Assembly: GCA_903842425.1 (NCBI GenBank)
Contig: CAIMLY010000139.1
Span: 1 to 33,723, forward strand
Length of the DNA stretch: 33,723 nt
From: an uncultured Alphaproteobacteria bacterium
Lineage (GTDB): Bacteria; Pseudomonadota; Alphaproteobacteria; Caulobacterales; Caulobacteraceae
Direction: 5' to 3'
Shown one piece after another: positions 16,099 through 26,425 of this stretch (within the stretch, counting starts at the first letter, position 1; every line of letters begins with the position of its first letter). The notes under the pieces were generated by a model. It made no database searches. It was not told the origin of the DNA and saw nothing but the letters and a program-made list of their open reading frames with translations. The translations under genes were made by a program, and so were the position numbers.

Positions 16099-16869
16099 GT
16101 GGAACCCTATGCCTCGGTGCAGCAGGTCTATGCGGGGGCCATGGTCTTCACCCGCCTCGCCGCCTTGGTGATGACCATGCCGGCGATCGGCGACCAGGCG
16201 GTCCCCGTGCGAATCCGCCTCGCCTTCGCCCTTGTCCTGACCTTCACGCTGGCGCCCGTGGTCATGCCCGTCCCGCCGGCCCCGCCTGTGGAACTGGCGG
16301 TCATGGCCCTGCAGGTCGTACGGGAAGTCTTCATCGGACTGATGATGGGCGTAGTCCTTCGCCTGTTCATGGCCGCCCTCTCCGTCGCCGGAGAGATCAT
16401 CTCGATCCAGTCGACCCTGTCCTTCGCCCAGACCTCGGCGCCCGGGCTTGTCGAGCCTTCCACCACGGTGGGCACCTTCATCGGGCTGGTGGGGCTGATC
16501 CTGATCTTCACCACCAATCTTCATCACCTGTTCCTCGGGGCGATGGTGAACTCCTACAACATCTTTCCCTTCGGCTCGGCGGCGTCGGTGGAGGACTCCG
16601 GGCAGCTGGCGATACGCACCCTGTCGGAGGCCTTCCGGCTGGGCGTCCAGCTGAGCGCCCCGGTGCTCGTCCTGGCCCTGGTCTTCAACGTCGCGGTGGG
16701 CCTGGCCGCCCGCATCATGCCCCAGTTCCAGGTCTTCTTCGTCGCCTCGCCGCTGATGGTGCTCTTCTCCCTCGCCATCCTGGCCCTCAGCCTGGGCATG
16801 ATCGGGATGGTCTGGGTCAATGGCTACGGCGGTCTCCTCAAGAGCTTCGCGGGAGTGAGCGGTGGCTGA
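16099..16869 (+). CDS. fliR: Flagellar export gate protein FliR
   Basis: A 256-residue membrane protein with about six hydrophobic segments. It carries FliR features: VFTRLAALVMTMPAIGDQAV, VPVRIRLAFALVLTFTLAPV, REVFIGLMMGVVLRLFMAAL and the C-terminal VFNVAVGLAARIMPQFQVFF, which contains the conserved N-x-A-x-G-x-x-A-x-x-x-P-Q signature. The GTG at 16099 is the first usable start after the fliQ stop; longer readings overlap all of fliQ. Its C-terminal codons overlap the flhB start by 8 bases. Third part of the FliPQR gate. Confidence 0.94.
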   Translation: MEPYASVQQVYAGAMVFTRLAALVMTMPAIGDQAVPVRIRLAFALVLTFTLAPVVMPVPPAPPVELAVMALQVVREVFIGLMMGVVLRLFMAALSVAGEIISIQSTLSFAQTSAPGLVEPSTTVGTFIGLVGLILIFTTNLHHLFLGAMVNSYNIFPFGSAASVEDSGQLAIRTLSEAFRLGVQLSAPVLVLALVFNVAVGLAARIMPQFQVFFVASPLMVLFSLAILALSLGMIGMVWVNGYGGLLKSFAGVSGG

Positions 16870-17941
16870 GCAGGACGACTCCGCGTCGAAGACAGAGGAA
16901 CCGACAGGCCGCAAGCTCGAGCAGGCCCGCGAGAAGGGCGATGTCCCCAAGACCCTGGACCTTCCCCAGGTGGCGGTGTTCGCGGCCGTCGCCGGGGTGC
17001 TGACCTTCTCGGGCGGAATGCTGAGCCAGCAACTCCTCCTCGCCCTGACCCCCTATGTTGAAAACCCCCATGGGATCGACCTGTCACCGGCCGGAACCCT
17101 GGGGATTGGCTGGAGCCTGGCCGGTGCGGTGGCGCCCATCCTGTTGGCCGTGACCGGCGCCGCCGTCGTCGCCGGCGTGCTGGGCCATGTCCTCCAGACC
17201 GGGCTCATGTGGTCGCCAGCCCTCCTGAAGTTCGAGTTCTCGAAACTGTCTCCCGTCGCCGGGTTCAAGCGGCTCTTCGGGGTGGATGCGCTGATCCAGT
17301 TCCTGAAGGCCTTCATCAAGCTCAGCTGCGTGGCGGTGATCGGCTTCGCCGTCCTGAGGCCGCACTGGACCGAGCTCCAGCAACTGCCGACGGTCGATGT
17401 GCTGGCCCTGCTGCCCCTCAGCCTCAAGATCCTAAAGGACCTCGCCTTCCTGGTCGCGGGCTTCCTCGTGGCCATCGCCGCCCTGGACTGGATCATCCAG
17501 CGCCAGCGCTTCATCGGCCGGCAGAGGATGACCCGCGAGGAGGTCAAGGAAGAGTTCAAGCAGACCGACGGCGACCCCCATGTGAAGGCGCGCCAGAGGG
17601 CCATCCGGGTCCAGCGTTCACGCCAGAGGATGATGTCGGCCGTGCCTGAAGCCACGGTGGTCATCATGAACCCGACCCACTACGCGGTGGCCCTGTCCTA
17701 TGCCGAGGGCGAGGCCTCCGCGCCCACCTGTGTCGCCAAGGGCCTGGACTCCCTCGCCCTGCGGATCCGCGCCGTTGCTGAGGAGGCGGGTGTCCCCGTG
17801 GTCGAGGATCCGCCCCTGGCCCGGGCGCTCTACGCCGCCGTGGAGATCGATGAGCAGATCCCGATCGCCCAGTACGAGGCCGTGGCCAAGGTGATCGGCT
17901 TCGTCCTTGCAGGCCGTCGCCGGTTCTCGGGCGCGCGCTGA
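16862..17941 (+). CDS. flhB: Flagellar export switch protein FlhB
   Basis: A 359-residue protein. The N-terminus has the typical KTEEPTGRKLEQAREKGDVP, then four transmembrane helices (about 32-60, 85-112, 150-170 and 190-215), and a cytoplasmic domain with the autocleavage motif NPTH at residues 270-273. The motif is followed by HYAVALSY and PVVEDPPLARALYAAVEIDE, both standard. Cleavage between N and P switches export from rod/hook to filament substrates. The start is GTG inside the fliR end. cckA follows after 96 bases. Confidence 0.97.
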   Translation: MAEQDDSASKTEEPTGRKLEQAREKGDVPKTLDLPQVAVFAAVAGVLTFSGGMLSQQLLLALTPYVENPHGIDLSPAGTLGIGWSLAGAVAPILLAVTGAAVVAGVLGHVLQTGLMWSPALLKFEFSKLSPVAGFKRLFGVDALIQFLKAFIKLSCVAVIGFAVLRPHWTELQQLPTVDVLALLPLSLKILKDLAFLVAGFLVAIAALDWIIQRQRFIGRQRMTREEVKEEFKQTDGDPHVKARQRAIRVQRSRQRMMSAVPEATVVIMNPTHYAVALSYAEGEASAPTCVAKGLDSLALRIRAVAEEAGVPVVEDPPLARALYAAVEIDEQIPIAQYEAVAKVIGFVLAGRRRFSGAR

Positions 17942-17996
17942 AGGTGATTTCCAGCCTTCAATCGTTCTGAAACCCTTGGGGGGTCCCTTTCGGGGA

Positions 17997-18017
17997 GAGC
18001 CGAAGCCGATTCGGTTT
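17997..18017 (+). terminator. Weak hairpin between flhB and cckA
   Basis: An 8-bp stem (GAGCCGAA with TTCGGTTT, including a G-T pair) closes a 5-base loop and ends in a run of three T. It could be a partial terminator of the flagellar operon or a structure in the cckA leader. The T-run is too short for a confident intrinsic terminator. Confidence 0.25.
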
Positions 18018-18037
18018 GGACAGCGGGAGGCGGAAGC

Positions 18038-20095
<2,058 letters not shown>

Positions 20096-20115
20096 TCCGA
20101 CAGGCGGCTTGATTT

Positions 20116-20130
20116 CCCCGGCGTCCGGGG
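20116..20130 (+). terminator. Possible terminator hairpin after cckA
   Basis: CCCCGG-CGT-CCGGGG forms a perfect 6-bp GC stem with a 3-base loop, 21 bases after the cckA stop and followed by TTG. The stem is strong but the T-tract is minimal, so termination is plausible but not certain. Confidence 0.35.
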
Positions 20131-20164
20131 TTGCAGCGTCGTCACCCTTACCGGAGCTGCAGCC

Positions 20165-21367
20165 ATGCACCTTGACCTCTCTCCCGAAGATCTGGCCTTC
20201 CGTGACGAGGTCCGCGACTTCCTGGACGCGAACCTGACAGCCGACCTGCGACGCGCGGGCCGGCGCGCCACCAGCGTCTTCATGGACAAGACCTACAGCC
20301 TCGCCTGGCAGCGGATTCTCCATGCCCGTGGCTGGGTGGCCCCCGCCTGGCCGGTCAGGTACGGCGGACCCGGCTGGAACGAGATGCAGCGCTACATCTT
20401 CGCCGCCGAGTGCGCCCGGGCCGGCGCCCCTGGCCTGGCCCCAATGGGTCTGAAGATGGTGGGGCCGGTGATCATGGGCTACGGGACCGAGGCGCAGAAG
20501 GCCCATTACCTCCCGCGCATCCTCTCGGGGGAAGACTACTGGTGCCAGGGATACTCCGAGCCGGGCGCGGGATCCGACCTGGCCGCCCTCCAGCTCCGCG
20601 CCGAGCTCGACGGGGAAAGCTATCTTCTCAACGGGACCAAGATCTGGACCACGCACGCACACTGGGCCAACCGGATGTTCTGCCTTGTCCGGACGCGGGT
20701 CGAGGGCAAGGCCCAGGCCGGGATCACCTTCCTGCTGCTCGACATGGAGACCCCGGGGATCTCCGTGCGTCCGATCATAACCCTGGCCGGGGAGCACGAG
20801 GTCAACCAGGTGTTCTTCGACAATGTCCGGGTCCCGGTCTCTGGCCGGGTCGGTGACGAAAACCAGGGCTGGACCGTCGCCAAGTACCTCCTGGAGTTCG
20901 AGCGCGGCGGCGGCTCCTCGGCAGGTCTCAAGGTGACCTTCGATCGCATCAAGGCCCTTGCCCGGGAAGAGCGCAGCGACGCGGGCGGCGCCCTCATCGA
21001 GGATCCAGGGTTCCGGTCCCGACTGGCGGCGGTCGGCGTCACCCTCGACGCGGTCGAGATGACGGAACACCGGGTCCTGGCCGAACTGGCCTCGGGCCGC
21101 AGTCCGGGACCGGCGTCATCCATGCTGAAGACGCAGGGTACGGAGACCATGCAGAAGCTCGACGAACTCGCGGTCGAGGGAATCGCCGCCTACGCCGCCG
21201 TCGACCAGAAGTCGGCCAGGGCGCCGGATGCGGGCCAGGACGTCGTGGGGCCGGAGCACGGACTGACCAGCATGGCCCGCTACCTGAACAACCGCGCAGG
21301 ATCGATCTACGGCGGGTCCAACGAGATCCAGCGCGACATCATGGCCCGGCTGGTGCTCGGGCTCTGA
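20165..21367 (+). CDS. Acyl-CoA dehydrogenase family protein
   Basis: A 400-residue flavoprotein with the three ACAD domains: N-terminal helices (1-120), a middle beta domain with CQGYSEPGAGSDLAALQL and KIWTTHAHWANRMFCL, and a C-terminal helical domain ending IYGGSNEIQRDIMARLVLGL. It should oxidise an acyl-CoA to the 2-enoyl-CoA with FAD. The usual C-terminal catalytic Glu of the Y-E-G-T motif is a Gly (residue 383); Glu246 in LLEFERGG aligns with the isovaleryl-CoA-dehydrogenase-type base. Substrate is unknown. GGAG lies 8 bases before the ATG. The stop is 3 bases from the stop of the convergent M20 gene. Confidence 0.92.
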   Translation: MHLDLSPEDLAFRDEVRDFLDANLTADLRRAGRRATSVFMDKTYSLAWQRILHARGWVAPAWPVRYGGPGWNEMQRYIFAAECARAGAPGLAPMGLKMVGPVIMGYGTEAQKAHYLPRILSGEDYWCQGYSEPGAGSDLAALQLRAELDGESYLLNGTKIWTTHAHWANRMFCLVRTRVEGKAQAGITFLLLDMETPGISVRPIITLAGEHEVNQVFFDNVRVPVSGRVGDENQGWTVAKYLLEFERGGGSSAGLKVTFDRIKALAREERSDAGGALIEDPGFRSRLAAVGVTLDAVEMTEHRVLAELASGRSPGPASSMLKTQGTETMQKLDELAVEGIAAYAAVDQKSARAPDAGQDVVGPEHGLTSMARYLNNRAGSIYGGSNEIQRDIMARLVLGL

Positions 21368-21370
21368 GGG

Positions 21371-22657
21371 TCAGCGGACCCCGGCCTGGGCGAGGATGGC
21401 CAGGAGGCCGGCGGACATGCCGCGGGTCATCTCCACCGGCTCGACATCGATCCACTCGTCCGGGGCGTGGGCGCGTCCGCCACGACCGCCCGCGCCAATG
21501 GTCACCGCGGGAATCCCCAGGCTCATCGGGATGTTGGAGTCCGTGGAGGACGCTTCCTCCTCGGCCGTGAACCCCTGGGCGGTGATGGCGGCGCGGGTCA
21601 GCCGGACGATCCGGCTGTCCGCCGGCGTGCGGCCGGCGGGGCGTTCACCAATGACCTTCAGCTCGGCCCTGACGGGTCCGAAGGCGGTGGAGCGAGCCGT
21701 ATTCTCCGCTGTGACGGCCTGGTCCACAGCGGCGCGGAATCCCCGGTCGAGCTCGACCAGGGCGGCCGGGTCCTCGGACCTCAGGTCCACGTCCACGAAG
21801 ACCGTTGAGGGGATGGTGTTCACCGACGTCCCGCCCCCGGTGACGCTGGCCGAAAAGGTGGTCCTGGGCGATGCCGGCGGCTTGAGGGCGTAGAGACCCG
21901 TGACGGCCCCCGCCATGGCGGCCATGGGATTGACGATGCCGAACGCCCCGTAACTGTGCCCGCCAGGACCGCTGAAGACGGCGTGATATCGCTTTGAACC
22001 CACTCCGCCGGTCACCACGCCGGAGGGATCCGACCCGTCCACCGAGAAGAAGGCCGAGATCCGTCCGGTGTAGGGGCCCTTCAGGAAGAGGTGCTTCACG
22101 CCCCTGAGGTCGCCCGCCCCCTCCTCGCCGACATTGGCGACGAACAGGAGGTCGGCCTCCGTCCGTATCCCCGCGGCGTCGAGGGCCCGGACCCAGGCCA
22201 GGAGGGTGGCGAGGGAGCGGGTGTTGTCGCCGATGCCCGGGGCCGAGAGTCTCCAGCCGTCGCGGCGCACCGTGACGTCAGTTCCCTCCGGGAAGACGGT
22301 GTCCAGGTGCGCGGCCACCGCCACGTAGGGGCCCTGGCCTGCAGTGCGCCGCCCGGGGCGTACGGCGGTGACGTTCCCCTCGGCGTCTATGGCCACATCC
22401 CTGAGGCCAAGCGCCGCCAGGTCCCTGCGAAGCGCTTCCGCCCGCAGGGCCTCGCCAAAGGGGGGTGCGGGAATGCCGGTGAGCCGGATGATGTCCGACA
22501 CCGTGCGCCCGTGCTCGGCCGCCAGCACCGCCTGGGCCGCCCTGAAGCGGCTGTCGCCCGCCAGCCTGGCGACCTCGGCCTCCGGCGTGGGGGCGGACAG
22601 GGCGTCGACGGGCGCAGCGAGACCCAGGCCGAAGCAGATGAGGGCGAGGATGCGCAT
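21371..22657 (-). CDS. Secreted M20-family metallopeptidase
   Basis: A 428-residue protein with a signal peptide (MRILALICFGLGLAAPVDALS). It has zinc ligands of the M20/M28 clan: AAHLDTVFPEGTDV, GIGDNTRSLATLLA, FVANVGEEGAGDLRG with the catalytic Glu pair, the dimerisation domain (GPGGHSYGAFGIVNPMAAMA), and a C-terminal RAHAPDEWIDV histidine. It resembles bacterial peptidase T-like or aminoacylase-like members and should act in the periplasm or outside. The substrate (peptide or N-acyl amino acid) cannot be told. It is divergent from the response-regulator gene across 166 bases. Confidence 0.9.
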   Translation of the reverse strand: MRILALICFGLGLAAPVDALSAPTPEAEVARLAGDSRFRAAQAVLAAEHGRTVSDIIRLTGIPAPPFGEALRAEALRRDLAALGLRDVAIDAEGNVTAVRPGRRTAGQGPYVAVAAHLDTVFPEGTDVTVRRDGWRLSAPGIGDNTRSLATLLAWVRALDAAGIRTEADLLFVANVGEEGAGDLRGVKHLFLKGPYTGRISAFFSVDGSDPSGVVTGGVGSKRYHAVFSGPGGHSYGAFGIVNPMAAMAGAVTGLYALKPPASPRTTFSASVTGGGTSVNTIPSTVFVDVDLRSEDPAALVELDRGFRAAVDQAVTAENTARSTAFGPVRAELKVIGERPAGRTPADSRIVRLTRAAITAQGFTAEEEASSTDSNIPMSLGIPAVTIGAGGRGGRAHAPDEWIDVEPVEMTRGMSAGLLAILAQAGVR

Positions 22658-22823
22658 GCCGGAACTCCGTCGCGAGAGGGTCCACGTCTAGCCCGGTTAG
22701 CACCCGGCGGGAAACGTGCGATAAGGTTAAGCCGAGGAAAACCCTGATGCGGAACCAACCATTTACACGCGCAGGTCATCTTCGAACCCGGGAACGGCCT
22801 GAACAGGCGACGGAGACTTGTCG
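22658..22823. promoter_or_regulatory. Divergent intergenic region with a TTAA half-site
   Basis: Between the M20 peptidase and the response regulator. It contains GGTTAAG at 22725-22731 (TTAACC on the minus strand), the half-site of CtrA, without a second half at the right spacing. AT content is locally raised near 22740-22770. No clear -35/-10 pair is seen on either strand, and no other structure stands out. Confidence 0.3.
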
Positions 22824-23402
22824 ATGAACGGATCCGCCCGGATCAACCTGTCCAGCGCCAACGTCCTTGTGGTCGATGACAATCCCCAGGCCGTGGAACT
22901 GCTCTGCGGAGTGCTCGACGGGTTTGGCATGCGCAAGTTCCGACGCGCCATAAGCTTTGAAGAGGCCAAGGAAGCCTGCACCGAGTCCGTTTTCGACCTC
23001 ATTCTCACGGACGCCCAGATGCCCGGCGTGGATGGCTACGAATTCATCCGCTGGTTGAGGCGCGCGCCCGACGAGCAGGCCAGGCTCACTCCCGCGATCA
23101 TCGTCACCGCCCACACCCGTCGCAGCCAGGTGGCGAAGGCGCGTGACTGCGGCGCCAACTTCATCATCGCCAAGCCGATCACACCCAAGGTGATCCTCGA
23201 GAGAATCATCTGGGTCGCCCAGTCGACGAGGCTCTTCATCGAGACCGAGGTCTACATCGGTCCTGACCGCCGCTTCAGGAAGGCGGGGCCGCCCGCCGAG
23301 TTCGGGATCGGTCGCCGCAAGGATGATGCCGAAACCGTCGCTGCGGCGGACACCGTCGCCAACAATTCCTCCGACGCCGAAGTCCAGGAGACCACCGCGT
23401 GA
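22824..23402 (+). CDS. CheY-like response regulator with arginine-rich C-terminal tail
   Basis: A 192-residue protein: one receiver domain (about 12-135) and a tail. Acid pocket Asp18/Asp19 (LVVDDN), phospho-acceptor Asp63 in LILTDAQMPGVDGYEF, Thr95 in IIVTAHT and Lys117 in IIAKPIT are all present, so it should be phosphorylated. There is no output domain; the tail holds YIGPDRRFRKAGPPAEFGIG then RRKDD and an acidic end. The ATG at 22824 is chosen because GGAGA is 7 bases before it; an in-frame TTG at 22818 is too close. The TGA overlaps the GTG of the next gene (GTGA). The cognate kinase is not adjacent; cckA is 3 kb away. Confidence 0.88.
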   Translation: MNGSARINLSSANVLVVDDNPQAVELLCGVLDGFGMRKFRRAISFEEAKEACTESVFDLILTDAQMPGVDGYEFIRWLRRAPDEQARLTPAIIVTAHTRRSQVAKARDCGANFIIAKPITPKVILERIIWVAQSTRLFIETEVYIGPDRRFRKAGPPAEFGIGRRKDDAETVAAADTVANNSSDAEVQETTA

Positions 23403-23845
23403 GCACCGTCCGAAAGTTCAGGGTCAAGACCCGTCTGGCCAGCATGATCCGGGAACCGGGCGGCATCCATGTGAGCGAGGCCCTCAAGCGGGGTGAGGAA
23501 GTGATCGCAAGCCAGATGGACGTCTGCCTTGACCAGATCGACACCTGCATCGCGCGGATCGAGACGATGTTCTCCGATCCCCAGCATGATCCGGAGGAGA
23601 TGTACCGCCTGTCGACGGACATCGTTACCCTTTGCGCCGTCCTGCCGGGTCCGGCCCTGGCCGATGTGGCCCGGTCCCTCTGTGAACTGATTGACCAGGC
23701 CAGCGAGACCGGGCGGCGAAATCCGCAGGCGGTGCAGGTCCATATTGCGTCGATGAAGCTGCTGCACCGCACGGGCCTGGACCCTCAGGCAAGCCAGGAG
23801 ATCCTCGACAGCCTCAACAAGATGGTGGCCAAGCTCGACCGGTAG
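23399..23845 (+). CDS. Small helical protein of unknown function, coupled to the response regulator
   Basis: A 148-residue protein, predicted almost entirely helical and without transmembrane segments. Visible features are a basic start (VRKFRVKTRLASMIREPGG), a helix with regularly spaced Ile/Cys (MDVCLDQIDTCIARIETMFS), then RLSTDIVTLCAVLPGPALAD and a C-terminal helix (DSLNKMVAKLDR). I do not recognise the family. Its GTG overlaps the TGA of the response regulator, so the two are translated together, which suggests a partner role, perhaps as a phosphotransfer or adaptor protein. No phospho-accepting HPt motif is evident, although His residues occur near 24 and 121. Confidence 0.75.
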   Translation: MSTVRKFRVKTRLASMIREPGGIHVSEALKRGEEVIASQMDVCLDQIDTCIARIETMFSDPQHDPEEMYRLSTDIVTLCAVLPGPALADVARSLCELIDQASETGRRNPQAVQVHIASMKLLHRTGLDPQASQEILDSLNKMVAKLDR

Positions 23846-23857
23846 CGCCCAGTCGCA

Positions 23858-25492
23858 TCAGCCCTCCATGCCAAGCGCCTTCAGGGCCCGGCCGCGCGAC
23901 GCCTTGTAGTCCACCTTGCCGTTAGGCGCCCGCCCGATGCTGTTCACCACGACCAGTTCCCGGGGCGCCTTGTAGGCCGCCAGCCGCCCGCGGACGTGTG
24001 CGGACAGGTCCGCCAACTCCAGGTCGGCCTGGCCGTCGGGCTCCACCAGGGCGCAGATCCGCTCGCCGAAACGGGCGTCTGGCACGCCCACGACGACCGC
24101 GTCGCGGACATGGGGATGGGTCTTGAGGGCCTCCTCGACTTCCTCCGGGAAGACCTTCTCACCACCGGTGTTGATGCACTGGGATCCGCGTCCCAGCAGC
24201 TTCAGCGAGCCGTCGGCGTTCACCTCGGCCCAGTCGCCCGGCACGGACCAACGGACGTCCTCGAAGGTCAGGAAGGTCTTGGCGCTCTTCTCGGGGTCCT
24301 TGTAGTAGCCCACCGGCAGGAAGCCGCTGACGGCCACCAGGCCCCGCTCTCCGGAGCCTGGCGCCACACGGCGTCCGTCCTCCGTGAAGACGGCGCAGGT
24401 GGGACCCAGGACGAAGGCCGCGGTGGCCGCCTCGGCGCCCGGCGTCGAGGACGAGGCTCCCAGGCCCACAGCCTCCGAGGAGCCAAAGGAATCGAAGATG
24501 GTTGCGTTCACGCAGTGCCCGAGAAGGCCGCGCTTGTTCTCCTGGCTCCACATCGACCCGGACGAGCTGATCGACTGGACGCTGGACAGGTCCCACCGGC
24601 CTGGCTCGGCCTCGAGCGCCTCCAGCATCGGCGTCGAGAAGGCGAGTCCGACAATGACCACGCCGTCGACCCCCAGGCGCTCGACCTCGTTCCACAGCTC
24701 GATCGCGCTGAAGCCCCGGGAGGGCAGGGTGGCCACGGCGCCGCCCTGGTTCAGGGTGATGAAGGCCGAGAACTGACCCGTCCCGTGCATCAGGGGGCAA
24801 CAGACCAGGGTCACCGGTGGGCGGGGACCTTCGGGATCCAGCCTGTCGGCCGCCTCCTGGACGCTTTCGACAGGGGCCACGCCCCGTGCGGCCTGGCCTC
24901 CGGCGCCGAGGACGTTGAACAGGTCATCCTGTCGCCACATCACGCCCTTGGGCATGCCGGTGGTCCCGCCCGTGTAGAGCAGGAGGAGATTGTCGCCGGA
25001 GCGCCCCCAGGGGGGAGTCACCGGTCGACGGGCGGGCGGGGAGGCGGCCAGGGCCTCGTAATCCTCGGCCCAAGCGGGGGTCGGATGACCGGGCTCGGCG
25101 ACGGCGATCCAAAGCTTGACCTTGGACAGGCGCGGGCGGATCGCCTCGATCGTCTCGGTGAAGCCGGCGTGGAACACCACGACCTCGGCGTCCGCATTGT
25201 CGAAGAGGTAGACCAACTCCTCGCCGCCGTAGCGGTAATTGGTGTTGATCGGCGCCAGGCCCGCCTTGAAGGCCGCGAAATACACCTCGAGGTACTCGGG
25301 GCCGTTGAACAGGTAGGCGGCGACCTTGGCCTCGGGGCTCACCCCGGCGGACAGGAGGCGTGAGGCGAGGGCGTCCGCCCGGGAGTCGAACTGGCTCCAG
25401 GACACGACCCTTTCGCCCTGGACCAGGGCAGGACGAAGGGGCGTCTTGCGGGCGATGGCCTCCCAGACGTCAGCGATCTTCCAGTCCGTCAT
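23858..25492 (-). CDS. Acyl-CoA synthetase (AMP-dependent ligase)
   Basis: A 544-residue member of the ANL superfamily. The ATP-binding motif LLLYTGGTTGMPKGVMWRQD (A3) is followed by ISSSGSMWSQ, then GVDGVVIVG, the A8 hinge LGRGSQCINTGGEKVFPEEV and the A10 lysine in GRAPNGKVDYKASR. It should activate a carboxylic acid to acyl-AMP and then acyl-CoA. Similarity is to the FadD/acyl-CoA synthetase group of alphaproteobacteria; chain length cannot be read. The ATG at 25492 has GGAGGA 5 bases upstream; a longer reading to 25522 lacks this. It follows the VOC gene by 75 bases on the same strand. Confidence 0.93.
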   Translation of the reverse strand: MTDWKIADVWEAIARKTPLRPALVQGERVVSWSQFDSRADALASRLLSAGVSPEAKVAAYLFNGPEYLEVYFAAFKAGLAPINTNYRYGGEELVYLFDNADAEVVVFHAGFTETIEAIRPRLSKVKLWIAVAEPGHPTPAWAEDYEALAASPPARRPVTPPWGRSGDNLLLLYTGGTTGMPKGVMWRQDDLFNVLGAGGQAARGVAPVESVQEAADRLDPEGPRPPVTLVCCPLMHGTGQFSAFITLNQGGAVATLPSRGFSAIELWNEVERLGVDGVVIVGLAFSTPMLEALEAEPGRWDLSSVQSISSSGSMWSQENKRGLLGHCVNATIFDSFGSSEAVGLGASSSTPGAEAATAAFVLGPTCAVFTEDGRRVAPGSGERGLVAVSGFLPVGYYKDPEKSAKTFLTFEDVRWSVPGDWAEVNADGSLKLLGRGSQCINTGGEKVFPEEVEEALKTHPHVRDAVVVGVPDARFGERICALVEPDGQADLELADLSAHVRGRLAAYKAPRELVVVNSIGRAPNGKVDYKASRGRALKALGMEG

Positions 25493-25567
25493 GTCTTCCT
25501 CCCCCGGGGTCGTTCCGGCCATTCAGCCGGTGCCGCGCCGAGGAAGTCAACTCGGGGCCGGAGCCCT

Positions 25568-26425
25568 TCAGACGGGGACCACGCGCTCAGGGTGGCCGGA
25601 CCACATCCAGGCCATGGAGGGGCGTGAGACCCCCAGCATCACGCCGCCCAGGGTCGGCGGGTGGATCCAGACCTGGTCCGGCGTCTGGTCCGCCCGTCGG
25701 CCCTCGGGCCGGTCGATCGTGACGCCCCCCGCCGGAATCCGGCTCTCGATGTCCATGAGGTCCGGGGCCTCGGCGAAGCCCATGTAGAAGCAGGCCCCCT
25801 CGCGGGCGTGATAGCGGCCCATGGTCTTGTCCCGGTCGATCGGCGTGATGACCTCGAAGCGGTGCAGTTGCCCGGCGCGGAAGAGGGTGAGGACCCCCGT
25901 GTACCCGAACATTTCCGAGGTGATCGTGGTGAAAACGGACTCGTCCAGGCCGAAGGCGTCCCGGATCCGCGCCACGGCGCCCGCCTGGTCCGCCGCAAGG
26001 ACGGTGGCCTCGTAGAGGAAGTCCAGTCGACCTGCCGGCGCCCGTTCGGCCTCGGGCGAAATGACGAAGCGGATGGGCGCACCCTCGATCTCGAGGGTCA
26101 CGTGGGTTCGTTCTCCCTCCGCCTCGACGGCGGCGCCAGCCGCTCGGGCGGTCTGGGCCACGGCGGCCGGGTCGGGCGAGGCCGCCCCGGCGGCCCAGAC
26201 GTGGGCGCGGCCCCGCCGGGACAGGGCGTCGGCGATGGGGCCGGCGCCATCCGGCTCCAGGAACTCGATGTCCGAGCGGCCGGCCCTGACGATCCGGCGG
26301 CGGGCTCCCAGGGCGGGCGCGGCCTCGATCCGGATGTCCTCGGCGCCGAGCACCGTGCGCCAGGTCGCGGCGGCGGCGTCGGCGTCAGGGGTCGCCACCA
26401 GCAGACGATCCACTTCGGTCAGCAT
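25568..26425 (-). CDS. VOC (glyoxalase-fold) family protein
   Basis: A 285-residue protein with two VOC-like modules. The first begins at once: EVDRLLVATPDADAAAATWR with VLGAEDIRIE, IEFLEPDGAG and GRAHVWAAGAA. The second runs from about 140 (LDFLYEATVLAADQAGAVAR, EMFGYTGVLTLF, HRFEVITPIDRDKTMGRYHA and GVMLGVSRPS). VOC proteins are metal-dependent isomerases, dioxygenases or sequestering proteins, and the reaction cannot be assigned. Its ATG overlaps the end of the glutamate-synthase-like gene by 7 bases, so they are co-transcribed. Confidence 0.78.
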   Translation of the reverse strand: MLTEVDRLLVATPDADAAAATWRTVLGAEDIRIEAAPALGARRRIVRAGRSDIEFLEPDGAGPIADALSRRGRAHVWAAGAASPDPAAVAQTARAAGAAVEAEGERTHVTLEIEGAPIRFVISPEAERAPAGRLDFLYEATVLAADQAGAVARIRDAFGLDESVFTTITSEMFGYTGVLTLFRAGQLHRFEVITPIDRDKTMGRYHAREGACFYMGFAEAPDLMDIESRIPAGGVTIDRPEGRRADQTPDQVWIHPPTLGGVMLGVSRPSMAWMWSGHPERVVPV

